Program-made: the position numbers and the translations under genes
Shown: piece by piece, positions 53,471 to 62,260 of the stretch
Layout of the letters: every line of letters starts with the position of its first letter
Numbering within the stretch: position 1 is the stretch's first letter
Source of the DNA: Undibacterium sp. YM2
Lineage (GTDB): Bacteria > Pseudomonadota > Gammaproteobacteria > Burkholderiales > Burkholderiaceae_D
Reading direction: 5' to 3'
Assembly: GCF_009937975.1 (NCBI RefSeq)
Contig: NZ_AP018441.1
Coordinates: 4,526,001-4,590,000 of the forward strand
DNA: 64,000 bases
Notes under the pieces: model-generated
The model's input: only the letters and a program-made list of their open reading frames with translations
What the model was told of the DNA's origin: nothing
Databases searched by the model: none

Positions 53471-53902
53471 CTACCCGCCTGACTGTATAGTTCTGTAGCA
53501 ATCAAGAAATCCGCCATCACTCTTGATGGCGAACGATGCTATTTCTTGCAGCGTCCAGATCGCAGAATAATTATCATCGACAACTCCGGGCAAGATACTG
53601 ATGAGCCGCAGCGCGAATGGACTGGCATCATTCACACCTTTGTTGCCACTAGACCTGCGCATCTCGATTGCCAGCGATACGCCTGGCATGCCCGGTAGTG
53701 CCTCTGTGACGCTGGCTATGTTTTCAGGCTCATACTCAGTGAGCATGTCATCATAAAAATAAATAGTCAGGGTATAGTCTTCTCTATACGGGTATCGCCA
53801 TGTCTGTTTTTCATACTCAATGGGACTCGCCATGTGATCAACTACGTTAGTAACTAACTGACGGTCTTGAGTACGAAGATGGACTATGATGGATTCTGCC
53901 AT
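53471..53902 (-). CDS. Hypothetical protein, 143 aa
   Basis: Soluble, acidic, no signal peptide. Features EKQTWRYPYREDYTLTIYFYDDM and SLAIEMRRSSGNKGVNDA. Such small acidic orphan genes beside mobile elements are often immunity-like, but nothing here proves it. No ribosome-binding site is evident. Confidence 0.6.
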   Translation of the reverse strand: MAESIIVHLRTQDRQLVTNVVDHMASPIEYEKQTWRYPYREDYTLTIYFYDDMLTEYEPENIASVTEALPGMPGVSLAIEMRRSSGNKGVNDASPFALRLISILPGVVDDNYSAIWTLQEIASFAIKSDGGFLDCYRTIQSGG

Positions 53903-53917
53903 GGTGAGTTTTTTTGG

Positions 53918-54126
53918 TTGTCAGTGGGTACGATGGGTAGGTACGATGGTAGGTACGATTAGCGCAGCGTAATCGTACAGATCGTGTTCACATCATATCG
54001 CCATTTCCAGGAAATTTTTCTCCCCATCCCAATGACGTCAATGTTTCTTTTTTGGATCAGGCTGTATGTGCAGTCTGCGCACCATGCGTACGATTACGCT
54101 GCGCTAATCGTACCTACGCGGGCTGC
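53918..54126. repeat. 209-base tandem repeat unit, copy 1
   Basis: Begins TTGTCAGTGGGTACGATGGG and repeats with few changes from 54127. The second copy is split by the IS110-family element and resumes at 55375. Contains the MITE-like palindrome pair 53952-54114. Confidence 0.8.
53952..54114. repeat. MITE-like element with perfect 27-base terminal inverted repeats
   Basis: Ends 53952-53978 and 54088-54114 are exact reverse complements; each end is itself a hairpin (GTACGATTA, eight-base core GCGCAGCG, TAATCGTAC). Interior of about 109 bases has no frame. Intact copy of the target that the IS110 element hit in the adjacent copy. Confidence 0.8.
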
Positions 54127-54171
54127 TTGTCAGCGGGTACGATGGGTAGGTGCGATGGTAGGTACGATTAG
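54127..54171. repeat. 209-base unit, copy 2, left part before the IS
   Basis: Starts TTGTCAGCGGGTACGATGGG and ends in GGTACGATTAG at the insertion point. The right part resumes at 55375. Confidence 0.8.
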
Positions 54172-54186
54172 ATTCTATGGTTCCCG

Positions 54187-55137
54187 TCAAGTTTTTATCG
54201 AGATGAGATCAGAATTAAAATCAACGCCGTTCTTGATCAAGCTAAAAGCAATCCGCAGTATTTTACGTGCGATGATCATAATGGTGGCCGTTGATGGCCA
54301 GCCAAGCTGACGGTAATGTTGGTACACAGGTGCCCATACCTTTGATTTTGCTGCCGCCATACCAGCGTTAAATAGCAAGCGGCGCCCTTCAGCAGGGCCT
54401 CGCTTGGACAACCTCCTGCGTCCACGCTTTTGGCCAGAGTCACACGGACGTGGGTCCATACCGACAAATGCAACGACAGCATCACTGTTTGTGAAGCGAA
54501 CGCGGTCAAACAGATTGGCCAGCCAGGAACTCGTTAATAGTCCGACTCCTGCAATGGATTGCAAGCGGCAGACTTGTTCATCACGCTTGGGAATATCCTT
54601 ATTCAATCTGGCAATGTCCTGATCGATTTGCTTGAGTAATTCTGTGAAGCTGTCTAAAAGCCTGGCTGACTTCACTTTCAGTGATGGTGCTCCATCACAG
54701 GTCAGACGCAAAGCCGTCTTTAGAGAAACAATTTTAGCCCGGCGTTTAAGCAGTTCATCCATCGTGCGTTGCTCCGGCGTAGCTGGTTCATAGCGACGCA
54801 GTTCCTTGATTTCATGGGCCAGATAACGTGCAATGAGCATGGCATCGACGTTGTCAGTCTTGGCTCGCGCCCCAACCCCTTTCGCATAATGACGGGTATC
54901 TTTAGGATTGAGCACATAAACATGCAGGCCCATCTGGAAAGCCAGGTCGGCCAGCATCTGGTGATAGGTGCCAGTTGCTTCCATCGCAATAGACGAGCCA
55001 GGTGGCAGTTGTTTCAGGAATTTCTTTAAAGCAGCTAATTCATTAGGAACAGCACGCACTGGGAAACTGCTTTCAGAGCAGGCGATAACGACCTCAGATT
55101 TCGCCACATCAACACCTATGCATAACGGGGATTGCAT
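54187..55137 (-). CDS. IS110-family transposase (recombinase)
   Basis: 316 residues: N-terminal RuvC-like DEDD domain (CIGVDVAKSEV, IAMEATGTYHQMLADLA, KTDNVDAMLIARYLAH) and C-terminal Tnp domain with the conserved serine region (LQSIAGVGLLTSSWL, FVGMDPRPCDSGQKRGRRRL, LFNAGMAA). The protein acts with a bridge RNA from the element's own end to pair donor and target DNA. Start at 55137 is set by AAGGAGG seven bases upstream, which excludes the extension to 55248. Apparently intact. Confidence 0.93.
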   Translation of the reverse strand: MQSPLCIGVDVAKSEVVIACSESSFPVRAVPNELAALKKFLKQLPPGSSIAMEATGTYHQMLADLAFQMGLHVYVLNPKDTRHYAKGVGARAKTDNVDAMLIARYLAHEIKELRRYEPATPEQRTMDELLKRRAKIVSLKTALRLTCDGAPSLKVKSARLLDSFTELLKQIDQDIARLNKDIPKRDEQVCRLQSIAGVGLLTSSWLANLFDRVRFTNSDAVVAFVGMDPRPCDSGQKRGRRRLSKRGPAEGRRLLFNAGMAAAKSKVWAPVYQHYRQLGWPSTATIMIIARKILRIAFSLIKNGVDFNSDLISIKT

Positions 55138-55374
55138 GATTGCCTCCTTATCGTTAAAGTGAGAATGTTGGGGTGGCCACTTCTTCACGTTAGCTTGCAC
55201 ATATCGGCGGTATTGGTTGGCAGGCCTATTGACCGCTGGATTCCTCATCGACGTTGAAGAGGTGGGGTGGGAGAGTTCTAATCGGGTCTGTCAGCGAAAA
55301 CTGCAGATGCGCAGCGTTGTCCCTCCACCCCGACGCTTTCTAGTTTCCCAGAAATCGTCACTTATAACCATACA
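55138..55374 (-). ncRNA. Bridge RNA region of the IS110 element
   Basis: Non-coding left end upstream of the transposase. On the RNA strand, ACGCTGCGC (55317-55309) equals the left target, and CGATTAG (55284-55278) is the reverse complement of the right target CTAATCG. These are the two guide segments of a target-binding loop, in the expected order. Shorter matches GATTC (55239-55243) and CTTG (55194-55197), read on the plus strand, could belong to the donor loop but are weak. The exact RNA ends are not determined. Confidence 0.72.
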
Positions 55375-55528
55375 AGCGCAGCGTAATCGTACAAATCGTG
55401 TTCACATCATATCGCCATTTCCAGGAAATTTTTCTCCCCATCCCAATGACGTCAATGTTTCTTTTTTGGATCAGGCTGTATATGCAGTCTGCGCACCATG
55501 CGTACGATTACGCTGCGCTAATCGTACC
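55375..55528. repeat. 209-base unit, copy 2, right part after the IS
   Basis: Resumes AGCGCAGCGTAATCGTAC and runs to the right terminal repeat at 55502-55528. It differs from copy 1 at only a few positions (for example ACAGATC to ACAAATC and TATGTG to TATATG). Confidence 0.8.
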
Positions 55529-55756
55529 TACGCGGGCTAAGGTCATCAAAGATCATGCCGAATTCTGGCCTTGACCCACAGTAAACCCCGATGAATCAAA
55601 AAATCAAGTATCGTCTAATGCCTGTCGCAGCAAGCAAGCTTCATTGATTTGGTTCTGACTTTTGAACCAGCAATGCTTTCATTCGCAATCTATTACGCCG
55701 CAAGTGTTCACCAAATACGATGCAAATATTTTTCTTCAAGTTTGAAAATCACGTGC

Positions 55757-55774
55757 GGCGCATTGCAATGCGCC
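55757..55774. repeat. GGCGCATTGCAATGCGCC palindrome
   Basis: Perfect palindrome of the 8565/60232 family just downstream of the gene at 55794. Confidence 0.75.
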
Positions 55775-55793
55775 CTACGTCACTGGCTGACAC

Positions 55794-56297
55794 TCAGAGA
55801 AAGCCACCCGAAGCATTATCCAGGATTGATTTTTCTATTTTTGCAATCTGCCCATCGGACAAGTTTTGAATAGCGATCCAACATAAGCGGGCATTTCCAA
55901 AAGCAAGTTGTAAGCTGTCGTATTGCCAAATTTTTTGGGCTATTTCAATTTCATTAAAAATTAGGAAAAAAGTATTATCTGCGATACTGGCAGTGGCTTC
56001 AGCGTCGATATCAACCGTTTTTTTATTTCTCCATAGCGACAAATCAAATTGAGGTAACTCATTCACTACCTCTAAATCTGTTACTGGAAAATCTCGAATT
56101 CTCAGCCCAGAGATTTGAATTAAATTGATTGATTCAAGCAATCCGCTAAGTTCTGAAATACCGAGTTCGACAAGCGTAGTCTTTGAAACAAATCTCAAAT
56201 ATAGATTCGAAGATTTATTGCTTCCAATGTAGGCAAACAACGGAACATACTCATCAATCTCTAAGGTGAGTTCGTCTTTCTCAGTTACATTTTTCAT
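55794..56297 (-). CDS. Hypothetical acidic protein, 167 aa
   Basis: AT-rich gene in an AT-rich island. Soluble, beta-rich pattern (LTLEIDEYVPLFAYIGSN, LYLRFVSKTTLVELG) and no signal peptide. Starts 11 bases after the stop of the gene upstream, so the two form an operon. Orphan; an immunity-like role is a guess from size, composition and location. Confidence 0.6.
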   Translation of the reverse strand: MKNVTEKDELTLEIDEYVPLFAYIGSNKSSNLYLRFVSKTTLVELGISELSGLLESINLIQISGLRIRDFPVTDLEVVNELPQFDLSLWRNKKTVDIDAEATASIADNTFFLIFNEIEIAQKIWQYDSLQLAFGNARLCWIAIQNLSDGQIAKIEKSILDNASGGFL

Positions 56298-56308
56298 GCC
56301 TGCATCAA

Positions 56309-56653
56309 TTATTTTTCCGCGAAACGGGGTGCAAGACCATTCAGCCACGGCATAATTTCAGGCTCATCATCATTAAGCCAAGCTTCCATCTCTATCTCTG
56401 TTATCCAGATGTTGTGTGGGTCAACATAAAAGCGACCGCCGTTAATCAAAAAAACTGATTTAGAAATCGCCTCCAAATTCCCTTTGATCAGCAACTCATT
56501 TGGCACAATCTCTGTGTACAGTATGTTCTTCGCAGAAACCAACTCCATACTTTCATTTTGCAAAACGAATTCCCTAGCCCTGCTTTCGTGTTGAATCAAC
56601 GCAAGGCGATAACGCTGATTTTCGTCAATATCTGATCTTCTCCACATTTTCAA
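56309..56653 (-). CDS. Hypothetical protein, 114 aa
   Basis: Soluble, acidic (EIEMEAWLNDDEPEIMPWL), beta-rich (SVFLINGGRFYVDPHNIWIT). AT-rich and co-directional with the 167-residue gene. No family recognised. Confidence 0.6.
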   Translation of the reverse strand: MKMWRRSDIDENQRYRLALIQHESRAREFVLQNESMELVSAKNILYTEIVPNELLIKGNLEAISKSVFLINGGRFYVDPHNIWITEIEMEAWLNDDEPEIMPWLNGLAPRFAEK

Positions 56654-57673
56654 CTTTCAACGCTATTTGATGCGAGTAAGGTTTTTAAATTTACACTTCA
56701 TTAAACTGCCGCATCATGACTCACCATTTGCCGATTATTTACAACGGATCACATTAATAAGTTTACGGTGATATATATTCAAGCTCGTTTGAAAAAAGCA
56801 TTTCAATGAAAGTGTAACGCATGAAATTGAAGATTTTCTGCGCCACACCCAACGCAGCAAAAAAAAACAGACACGCCGTTTTGCGCATGTCCAGATTTTT
56901 TCTCGATATCATCTCTCTTCGCAAAATCCAGCATCAAAATAACAATCGCCCACCAAAAATCTAGAGCTCCAATTCTAATTCGCGCCAGTGTTTTACCAAT
57001 GTGATTCACGCAAAAAGCAATCCGTTAAAAAGCTGTATCACAACATCCATTTTTGCCTGTTTTTTTTACATAAACGACGCCAAAAAATGCGCAAACCGGC
57101 ACAGGAAATGGGGATATATATGCGCTTTTTGAGACGGTTCTGTTGCAATTTCACAACCACTTTCTACTGCTCACACATTCCTTTTCAGTAATGAAAGTAT
57201 ATCTTTTCCTCTATGAAAATAAGTTTTCATAAATTTCAAGGTAAATGATTAAAAAAATTTGTCTATACATAAACACTTATTGCTTTTGACATATTGTTAA
57301 AGAATGTCAATAATTTGGCTCTGTTACAAAATGGCAAACTGGTATTGAATACTTCCAGTGCCTATAAAAAATTCGGCAGTGAATATCGTCTTGCGCGGCT
57401 TTGGCCAAGCGCAAGTGGTCTTACTATTGCCTGAAAGAATTGTTGTGTGGGGAAAATGATCAATTACCTGCATGGCAATATGGGACGAAGGGCGGGCCTC
57501 GCGCAGCCTGCCTGGGTGTCTCTGGATGTAGGGTAAAAGCGGTGCGGATACACCGCTTTTGTCTGTGCATCCATCCCTGTTTTGGGAAGAATGGGGATGA
57601 GTACTTAGCCAGACCGACGCCGCCAACAAGCTTCGGTCACATACTTCGTATCAAAAAAACAAGGAGAGAAGTA
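56654..57673. other. AT-rich spacer without a convincing gene
   Basis: Over 1 kb of low-GC sequence; short frames of 60-70 codons lack composition and ribosome-binding sites. The right third is an upstream extension of the sedolisin frame and likely holds its promoter and leader. Confidence 0.5.
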
Positions 57674-59965
57674 ATGCGTACCAGCAGTAACCTACAACTA
57701 CTAACCGGCATTTCCATGGCCGTTGCCATGCTGTTCAACACGGCACAGGCATCTGCCGAACAATGGGCGCCAACAGCGACCAAGGCAACCAGGATACCTA
57801 CAACGGTGTCATCCAAATCGGTGGCAACACTGATGCAGGCAGGCACGCCAACTCAAATATCGGTTGCACTCAAGCTGCGTAACAAGGCTGAGCTTGATGC
57901 CATCACCACCGGCATCCTGAACGGCAAAAACGTGAAGACGATTTCGAATGCCGAATTCATGAACCGCTTTGCACCGACCACAGCCCAGGTGCAATCGGTC
58001 GTGAATTACCTGAAGGCCAGCGGTTTCGTCAACATCACGGTGTCTGACAACCGCATGCTGGTGACTGCAGATGGTGCGGCAGCAACGGTAAAAACGGCGT
58101 TCAACACTGACCTGCAAACCTTCAGCATCGATGGCCGTACTGTGCATGCCAACACCACCGATGCACAGATCCCGCAATCGCTGTCTGACATCGTGCTGGC
58201 TGTGCATGGTCTGCAAAACGTGCACACCTACCGCACTCACCTGGTCAGGCCCAATGCCAATACACTGGCAAGCACCGGGCACAACCCTACCGAGTTCTCG
58301 GCGATCTATAACGCCAGTGGTCTACCCAGCGCTGTGAATGCCACCATAGGCATTATCACGCAAGGCAGCATGACACAAACCATCAAGGACTTGAACACCT
58401 TCACTGCCAAAGCCGGTTACCCGACTGCGAATGTGGAAACCGTGACGATAGGTTCACCCAGCACAGATACTTCCGGTATCGGTGAATGGAATATGGATAC
58501 GCAAGATGCGCTGGCAACTGCAGGCGGCACGATCAAAAAGATGGTGCTCTACACAGCCAACACACTGAACCTGACTGACATTACGGCAGCCTATAACCGC
58601 GCGGTCAGTGACAACGTGGCCAAGGTCATCAACGTGTCTTTGGGTATGTGTGAAAACGATGCGAAAAATGGTGGTATCACGGCCAGTAATGACCAGATAT
58701 TCCAGACAGCGGTGGCACAGGGCCAGACTTTTGCAGTCTCGTCCGGTGACTCTGGTGCGTATGAATGCGGTGGCCCAGGTACTTCACAAAGCTATCCATC
58801 GGCTTCACCTTATGTGATCTCGGTGGGTGGTACCTTGCTCAATACTTCTGGCACAACCTGGGTATCTGAATCGGTATGGTCTTGCACCACGGCGGCAAAT
58901 TGCCAGGCATCTGCCAGCGGTGGCGCTGGTGGCGGGCCATCCCTAACAGAAGCAGCACCTAGCTGGCAAATCAGTTCCGGCGTTTTGGGTTCTGCAACCA
59001 AACGCGGCACGCCAGATATCTCGTTCAATGCTGACCCTGCCAGCGGTGCTTTGGTAATCGTCAATGGCTCCAACCAGCAGATCGGTGGTACCAGCCTGGC
59101 TGCACCTATCTTCACCGGCTTTTGGGCTCGGGTACAGTCGATGAACAATAACAGCCTGCCCTTCCCTGCTGCTGCGATCTATCAAAAAGCAGCCAGCACA
59201 CCGGGCATGTTCCACGACGTGACCACCGGCAGCAATGGCGGTTATACCGCCAAGGCAGGCTGGGATTATGCCAGTGGTTTTGGTAGCCTGAACATGGCTA
59301 ACTTTGCCGCCGCCATGGGTTCTACACCGCCACCACCAAATGTACTGGTCAAGGATGTACCGATCACAGGCATCAACGTGGCAACAGGTGCCAACCTGGT
59401 ATATACCTTTGCAGTGCCAGCCGGTGCGACCAACCTGAGCTTCAAAACCACAGGTGGCACAGGCGATGCTGATTTGTATGTACAAGTGGGTTCTGCTCCA
59501 ACGACCACGACCTACCTGCAAAAGTCTGACGGTTCTACCAGCACTGAAACCGTGACTATCGCATCACCAACAGCAGGCACTTACTATGTCCTGCTGAATG
59601 GTTATACGACATCCAACGGTGTCAACCTGGTGGCAACTTACCAGACCGGCACACCAGGTAATGTATTGAACAATGGCGTACCAGTCACAGGCATCAGCCT
59701 GGCCTCTGGCGCATCATCGGTCTATACCTTCGTGGTACCTGCTGGTCGCCCAACAGTGACATTCAAAACCAGCGGTGGCTCTGGCGACGCTGACCTGTAT
59801 GTCAAACTGGGCTCTGCACCAACGACCTCGTCTTACCTGCAAAAATCTGATGGTGCCAGCAACAATGAAAGCATCACCATCAATTCACCAGCAGGCGGCA
59901 CTTACTATGTCATGGTCAAGGCCTATAGCGCGATCAGCGGCCTGAGCCTGGTCGCAACAGACTAA
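57674..59965 (+). CDS. Sedolisin (S53) serine-carboxyl protease with two PPC domains
   Basis: 763 residues. Signal peptide to about residue 30, pro-domain (about 45-200, KLRNKAELDAITTGILNG), then the S53 catalytic domain: Glu271 and Asp275 (GIGEWNMDTQDA), oxyanion Asp359 (SGDSGAYECGG) and Ser474 (GGTSLAAP). Two C-terminal pre-peptidase C-terminal domains follow (about 558-660 and 663-763, each ending DADLYVxxGSAPTT...GTYYV). These proteases work at acid pH after autoprocessing; the PPC tails are often removed. AAGGAG ribosome-binding site at 57674 excludes the 91-codon upstream extension. Confidence 0.93.
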   Translation: MRTSSNLQLLTGISMAVAMLFNTAQASAEQWAPTATKATRIPTTVSSKSVATLMQAGTPTQISVALKLRNKAELDAITTGILNGKNVKTISNAEFMNRFAPTTAQVQSVVNYLKASGFVNITVSDNRMLVTADGAAATVKTAFNTDLQTFSIDGRTVHANTTDAQIPQSLSDIVLAVHGLQNVHTYRTHLVRPNANTLASTGHNPTEFSAIYNASGLPSAVNATIGIITQGSMTQTIKDLNTFTAKAGYPTANVETVTIGSPSTDTSGIGEWNMDTQDALATAGGTIKKMVLYTANTLNLTDITAAYNRAVSDNVAKVINVSLGMCENDAKNGGITASNDQIFQTAVAQGQTFAVSSGDSGAYECGGPGTSQSYPSASPYVISVGGTLLNTSGTTWVSESVWSCTTAANCQASASGGAGGGPSLTEAAPSWQISSGVLGSATKRGTPDISFNADPASGALVIVNGSNQQIGGTSLAAPIFTGFWARVQSMNNNSLPFPAAAIYQKAASTPGMFHDVTTGSNGGYTAKAGWDYASGFGSLNMANFAAAMGSTPPPPNVLVKDVPITGINVATGANLVYTFAVPAGATNLSFKTTGGTGDADLYVQVGSAPTTTTYLQKSDGSTSTETVTIASPTAGTYYVLLNGYTTSNGVNLVATYQTGTPGNVLNNGVPVTGISLASGASSVYTFVVPAGRPTVTFKTSGGSGDADLYVKLGSAPTTSSYLQKSDGASNNESITINSPAGGTYYVMVKAYSAISGLSLVATD

Positions 59966-60000
59966 GGCAAGACCTGATTTGATTTAAAAGTAACGGCATT

Positions 60001-60036
60001 AAGGCCCCGGGGTAAAAACCGGGGCCTTATTTTTTT
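60001..60036 (+). terminator. Intrinsic terminator of the S53 protease gene
   Basis: AAGGCCCCGG / CCGGGGCCTT hairpin with loop GGTAAAAA and a following T run. Confidence 0.9.
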
Positions 60037-60231
60037 GTGTTTGGGTGTTTATGGTATTTGAAGACCTCTCACCACAGAGACACAGAGCAAGCACAGAGAA
60101 AAACTTCATTCGCGTCCTGCATCGAAGAAAATGGATGGTCGTGGCCGTAACGGGAGGTGCATGGGAATGCGCCGTATGTATGCATCGTTTGCGGCAAGGA
60201 CATCTTCACACTGCGTGCAGCCATTCCATGC

Positions 60232-60249
60232 GGCGCATTGCAATGCGCC
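60232..60249. repeat. GGCGCATTGCAATGCGCC palindrome
   Basis: Perfect palindrome followed by CCTAC, between the protease gene and the SH3-like gene. Confidence 0.75.
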
Positions 60250-60374
60250 CTACTTTACGGCCATGTCTTCGTCCGCTTGTTATGGTCAGGCAGATTTGCG
60301 CGCCTGGACCGCAGAATGCTAAAGTGCTGTCTTTATATGCCTGCCTTGAGCGCAGTGCAATTTTGTCCGACATC

Positions 60375-62093
60375 ATGAAATCACCTAACTTCTTAGCCGT
60401 AAATTTCTTTCTGCTGGCCGCCATGGTGCAAGCAGATGCCAGCGCCAGACGGGCAGAACAGCCGCCGCGCTGGGTCACGGCGGATGAAGTGCGGGTGCGG
60501 CAAGGCCCGGACATGACGCAAAAAGTAGTAGGCGTATTACACCGTGGCGCAGCCCTGATACTGAAGGACACGACCGAGCATGCCGGTTACTGCCTGATTG
60601 AAGGTGAAGGCCAGTATGGCTATGTGGCCTGCAAATACCTGAGCGCCGACCACATAGCCAGGCCCGTGGCCGGTGAGGCAGGCATAGATGCGGCGCAACG
60701 CTGGGTCAGTGGCACGGCGCTGACACTACGCCAGGCAGGGCAGGCCGATGCGCCGGTGATAAAAAGCCTGTCCCTCAACAGCATCGTCAAACTGCTCAAT
60801 GAGGGCGCAGGCAATACCTATTGCGAAGTACAAATCGCTGATGGCACACGTGGCTACACCGCTTGCCGCTACCTGGCCAAAACACCCGTGGTGGTGGCGC
60901 ATATCCAGGGTGTCACCTACGGGGATGGCCCTCGCCCTGCAAACTTTGATCCGGTAAAGGCATTCTGGCTGGACCCAGGCTGGCAGGCACTGGAGAACTA
61001 TGCCAACTATCTCAAGGAACGCCACCCTGAAATAACTGCAGCAGGCCCCTGGCCTCGCGATGAAGCCCTGGAAAAAATGAAGGCACATCTGGCACTGGGC
61101 CTGAAGGGCAAGAAGCCTGAGCCCTATGCCGACTGGCAAGAGATCAAGCGCAGGGCCGCGCAAAACCTGGAATTCAAACGGGAAAGCACTCGCCTGGCCG
61201 CAGAGGGGAAAAAAATCCCGGCTGATATGTGGGAACGTGAAAACCGCATGGAGAATCTCGCCAATGAACTCAGCACGACAACAGGCTTGTGGGATATAGA
61301 CAGATCAGCAGGTGAAAATGATATGGGATATATCTTCCGCCTGCTGCGCAAGCTTGAATTTCCTGCCGTGCGCCCGTCTTTCTTTCGTAGCGAAGCGGAC
61401 CTGGCCCCTCCGAATGTGACGCCAGAACAAGCAGGCGGCCGGTTTGACATCATCTACCGCCAGTTGACCACGCCGCGCCGTGCACCCAAACAAAACGAAG
61501 AAATAAGCTATGCAGGTCTATACGATATGCGCAGTCGCGTCCAGGTGCTGACGCGACCAGTGCAACGGGTACAATTATTTCGCGATGGCCGCCTGATCAG
61601 CAACCCCAGCTATATGCGCGTCAGCGAAACCCTGTGGCGTGACGTCGATGAGAGAGGATGTGAAAACTTCACTCCGGGCTTTTCCTATGGTGAATCCGAC
61701 AATTCGATATGGAATTATTTCGATGATGGCGGTTCACCAGACGCGTACAGAATCAGTAGCCAAAAAGCCAGTTCAAAATTGAATCCACCAGGTAGTGTAT
61801 ATGCCTTTTATACTACGTCGACATTGCCAGCCGCCACGGCAAAAATCACGACAAGCTCTGTGAAACTGGACCGGCAGCAAACCGGCTTTATCGCGGGCAC
61901 TTATCTGAACTATGATCTGGATGGTGACGGCATCGCCGACATCGCCATCTGGGAAGGCCAGGGCAAAGGCCCCGGTCACCTCGGTGGCTCAACGAAGACA
62001 GACGACCGCTGGATTCGCCTGGTGCTAGTCAATATCAACGGTGCATGGAAGCTGCTGGGCAGCGACAGATTCATCTATGGTTGCGGGTGTTAA
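60375..62093 (+). CDS. Exported protein with two bacterial SH3-like domains
   Basis: 572 residues with signal peptide (MKSPNFLAVNFFLLAAMVQA). Two SH3b-like units: about 30-90 (VTADEVRVRQGPDMTQKVVGVL) and about 110-172 (VSGTALTLRQAGQADAPVI), which may bind peptidoglycan. The long C-terminal part is unrecognised; near 515-535 it carries DLDGDGIADIAIW, an EF-hand/FG-GAP-like calcium loop. The start at 60375 is the only one giving a signal peptide. Function unknown; a cell-wall-associated role is inferred. Confidence 0.7.
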   Translation: MKSPNFLAVNFFLLAAMVQADASARRAEQPPRWVTADEVRVRQGPDMTQKVVGVLHRGAALILKDTTEHAGYCLIEGEGQYGYVACKYLSADHIARPVAGEAGIDAAQRWVSGTALTLRQAGQADAPVIKSLSLNSIVKLLNEGAGNTYCEVQIADGTRGYTACRYLAKTPVVVAHIQGVTYGDGPRPANFDPVKAFWLDPGWQALENYANYLKERHPEITAAGPWPRDEALEKMKAHLALGLKGKKPEPYADWQEIKRRAAQNLEFKRESTRLAAEGKKIPADMWERENRMENLANELSTTTGLWDIDRSAGENDMGYIFRLLRKLEFPAVRPSFFRSEADLAPPNVTPEQAGGRFDIIYRQLTTPRRAPKQNEEISYAGLYDMRSRVQVLTRPVQRVQLFRDGRLISNPSYMRVSETLWRDVDERGCENFTPGFSYGESDNSIWNYFDDGGSPDAYRISSQKASSKLNPPGSVYAFYTTSTLPAATAKITTSSVKLDRQQTGFIAGTYLNYDLDGDGIADIAIWEGQGKGPGHLGGSTKTDDRWIRLVLVNINGAWKLLGSDRFIYGCGC

Positions 62094-62170
62094 GCTGACC
62101 AGACTGGTCAGGCTTGAGGGTCTTGAGGACAATTGCGCATTAGCCCTTGTGATAAAGTGACAAGCAGCTT

Positions 62171-62191
62171 GTAGGGTGCGCCGTGCGCACC
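62171..62191. repeat. Single GTAGGGTGCGCC arm
   Basis: Lone arm of the BIME-like family (GTAGGGTGCGCCGTGCGCACC), a hairpin downstream of the SH3-like gene. Confidence 0.7.
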
Positions 62192-62260
62192 GTTTTCTGC
62201 ACGCACATGTGCCATAAAAATGACGTGCACAACATAGCCACACCCAAACAAAGGAGATGA

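Larger units (their letters stand above)
54172..55376 (-). mobile_element. IS110-family insertion sequence
   Basis: About 1205 bases, no target duplication. On the transposase strand the element begins after GCTGCG-CT with TGTATGG and ends AGAAT-CT before AATCGTACC: the dinucleotide CT at both ends fits the IS110 core. Removing the element restores the palindrome seen intact at 53952-53978. The transposase gene is at the right end and a 237-base non-coding left end (55138-55374) precedes it. Confidence 0.88.

Noticed and set aside
53918..55528. Composite transposon with the 209-base units as ends
   Set aside because: The units are tandem copies, and the IS lies inside one of them at a bridge-RNA-type target, so a simple IS insertion explains it.
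56988..57191. 67-codon plus-strand frame in the AT-rich spacer
   Set aside because: No ribosome-binding site, Phe/Lys/Cys-rich composition of random AT-rich DNA.
57401..57673. 91-codon N-terminal extension of the S53 protease
   Set aside because: AAGGAG and a signal peptide start at 57674; the extension has no similarity to the family.
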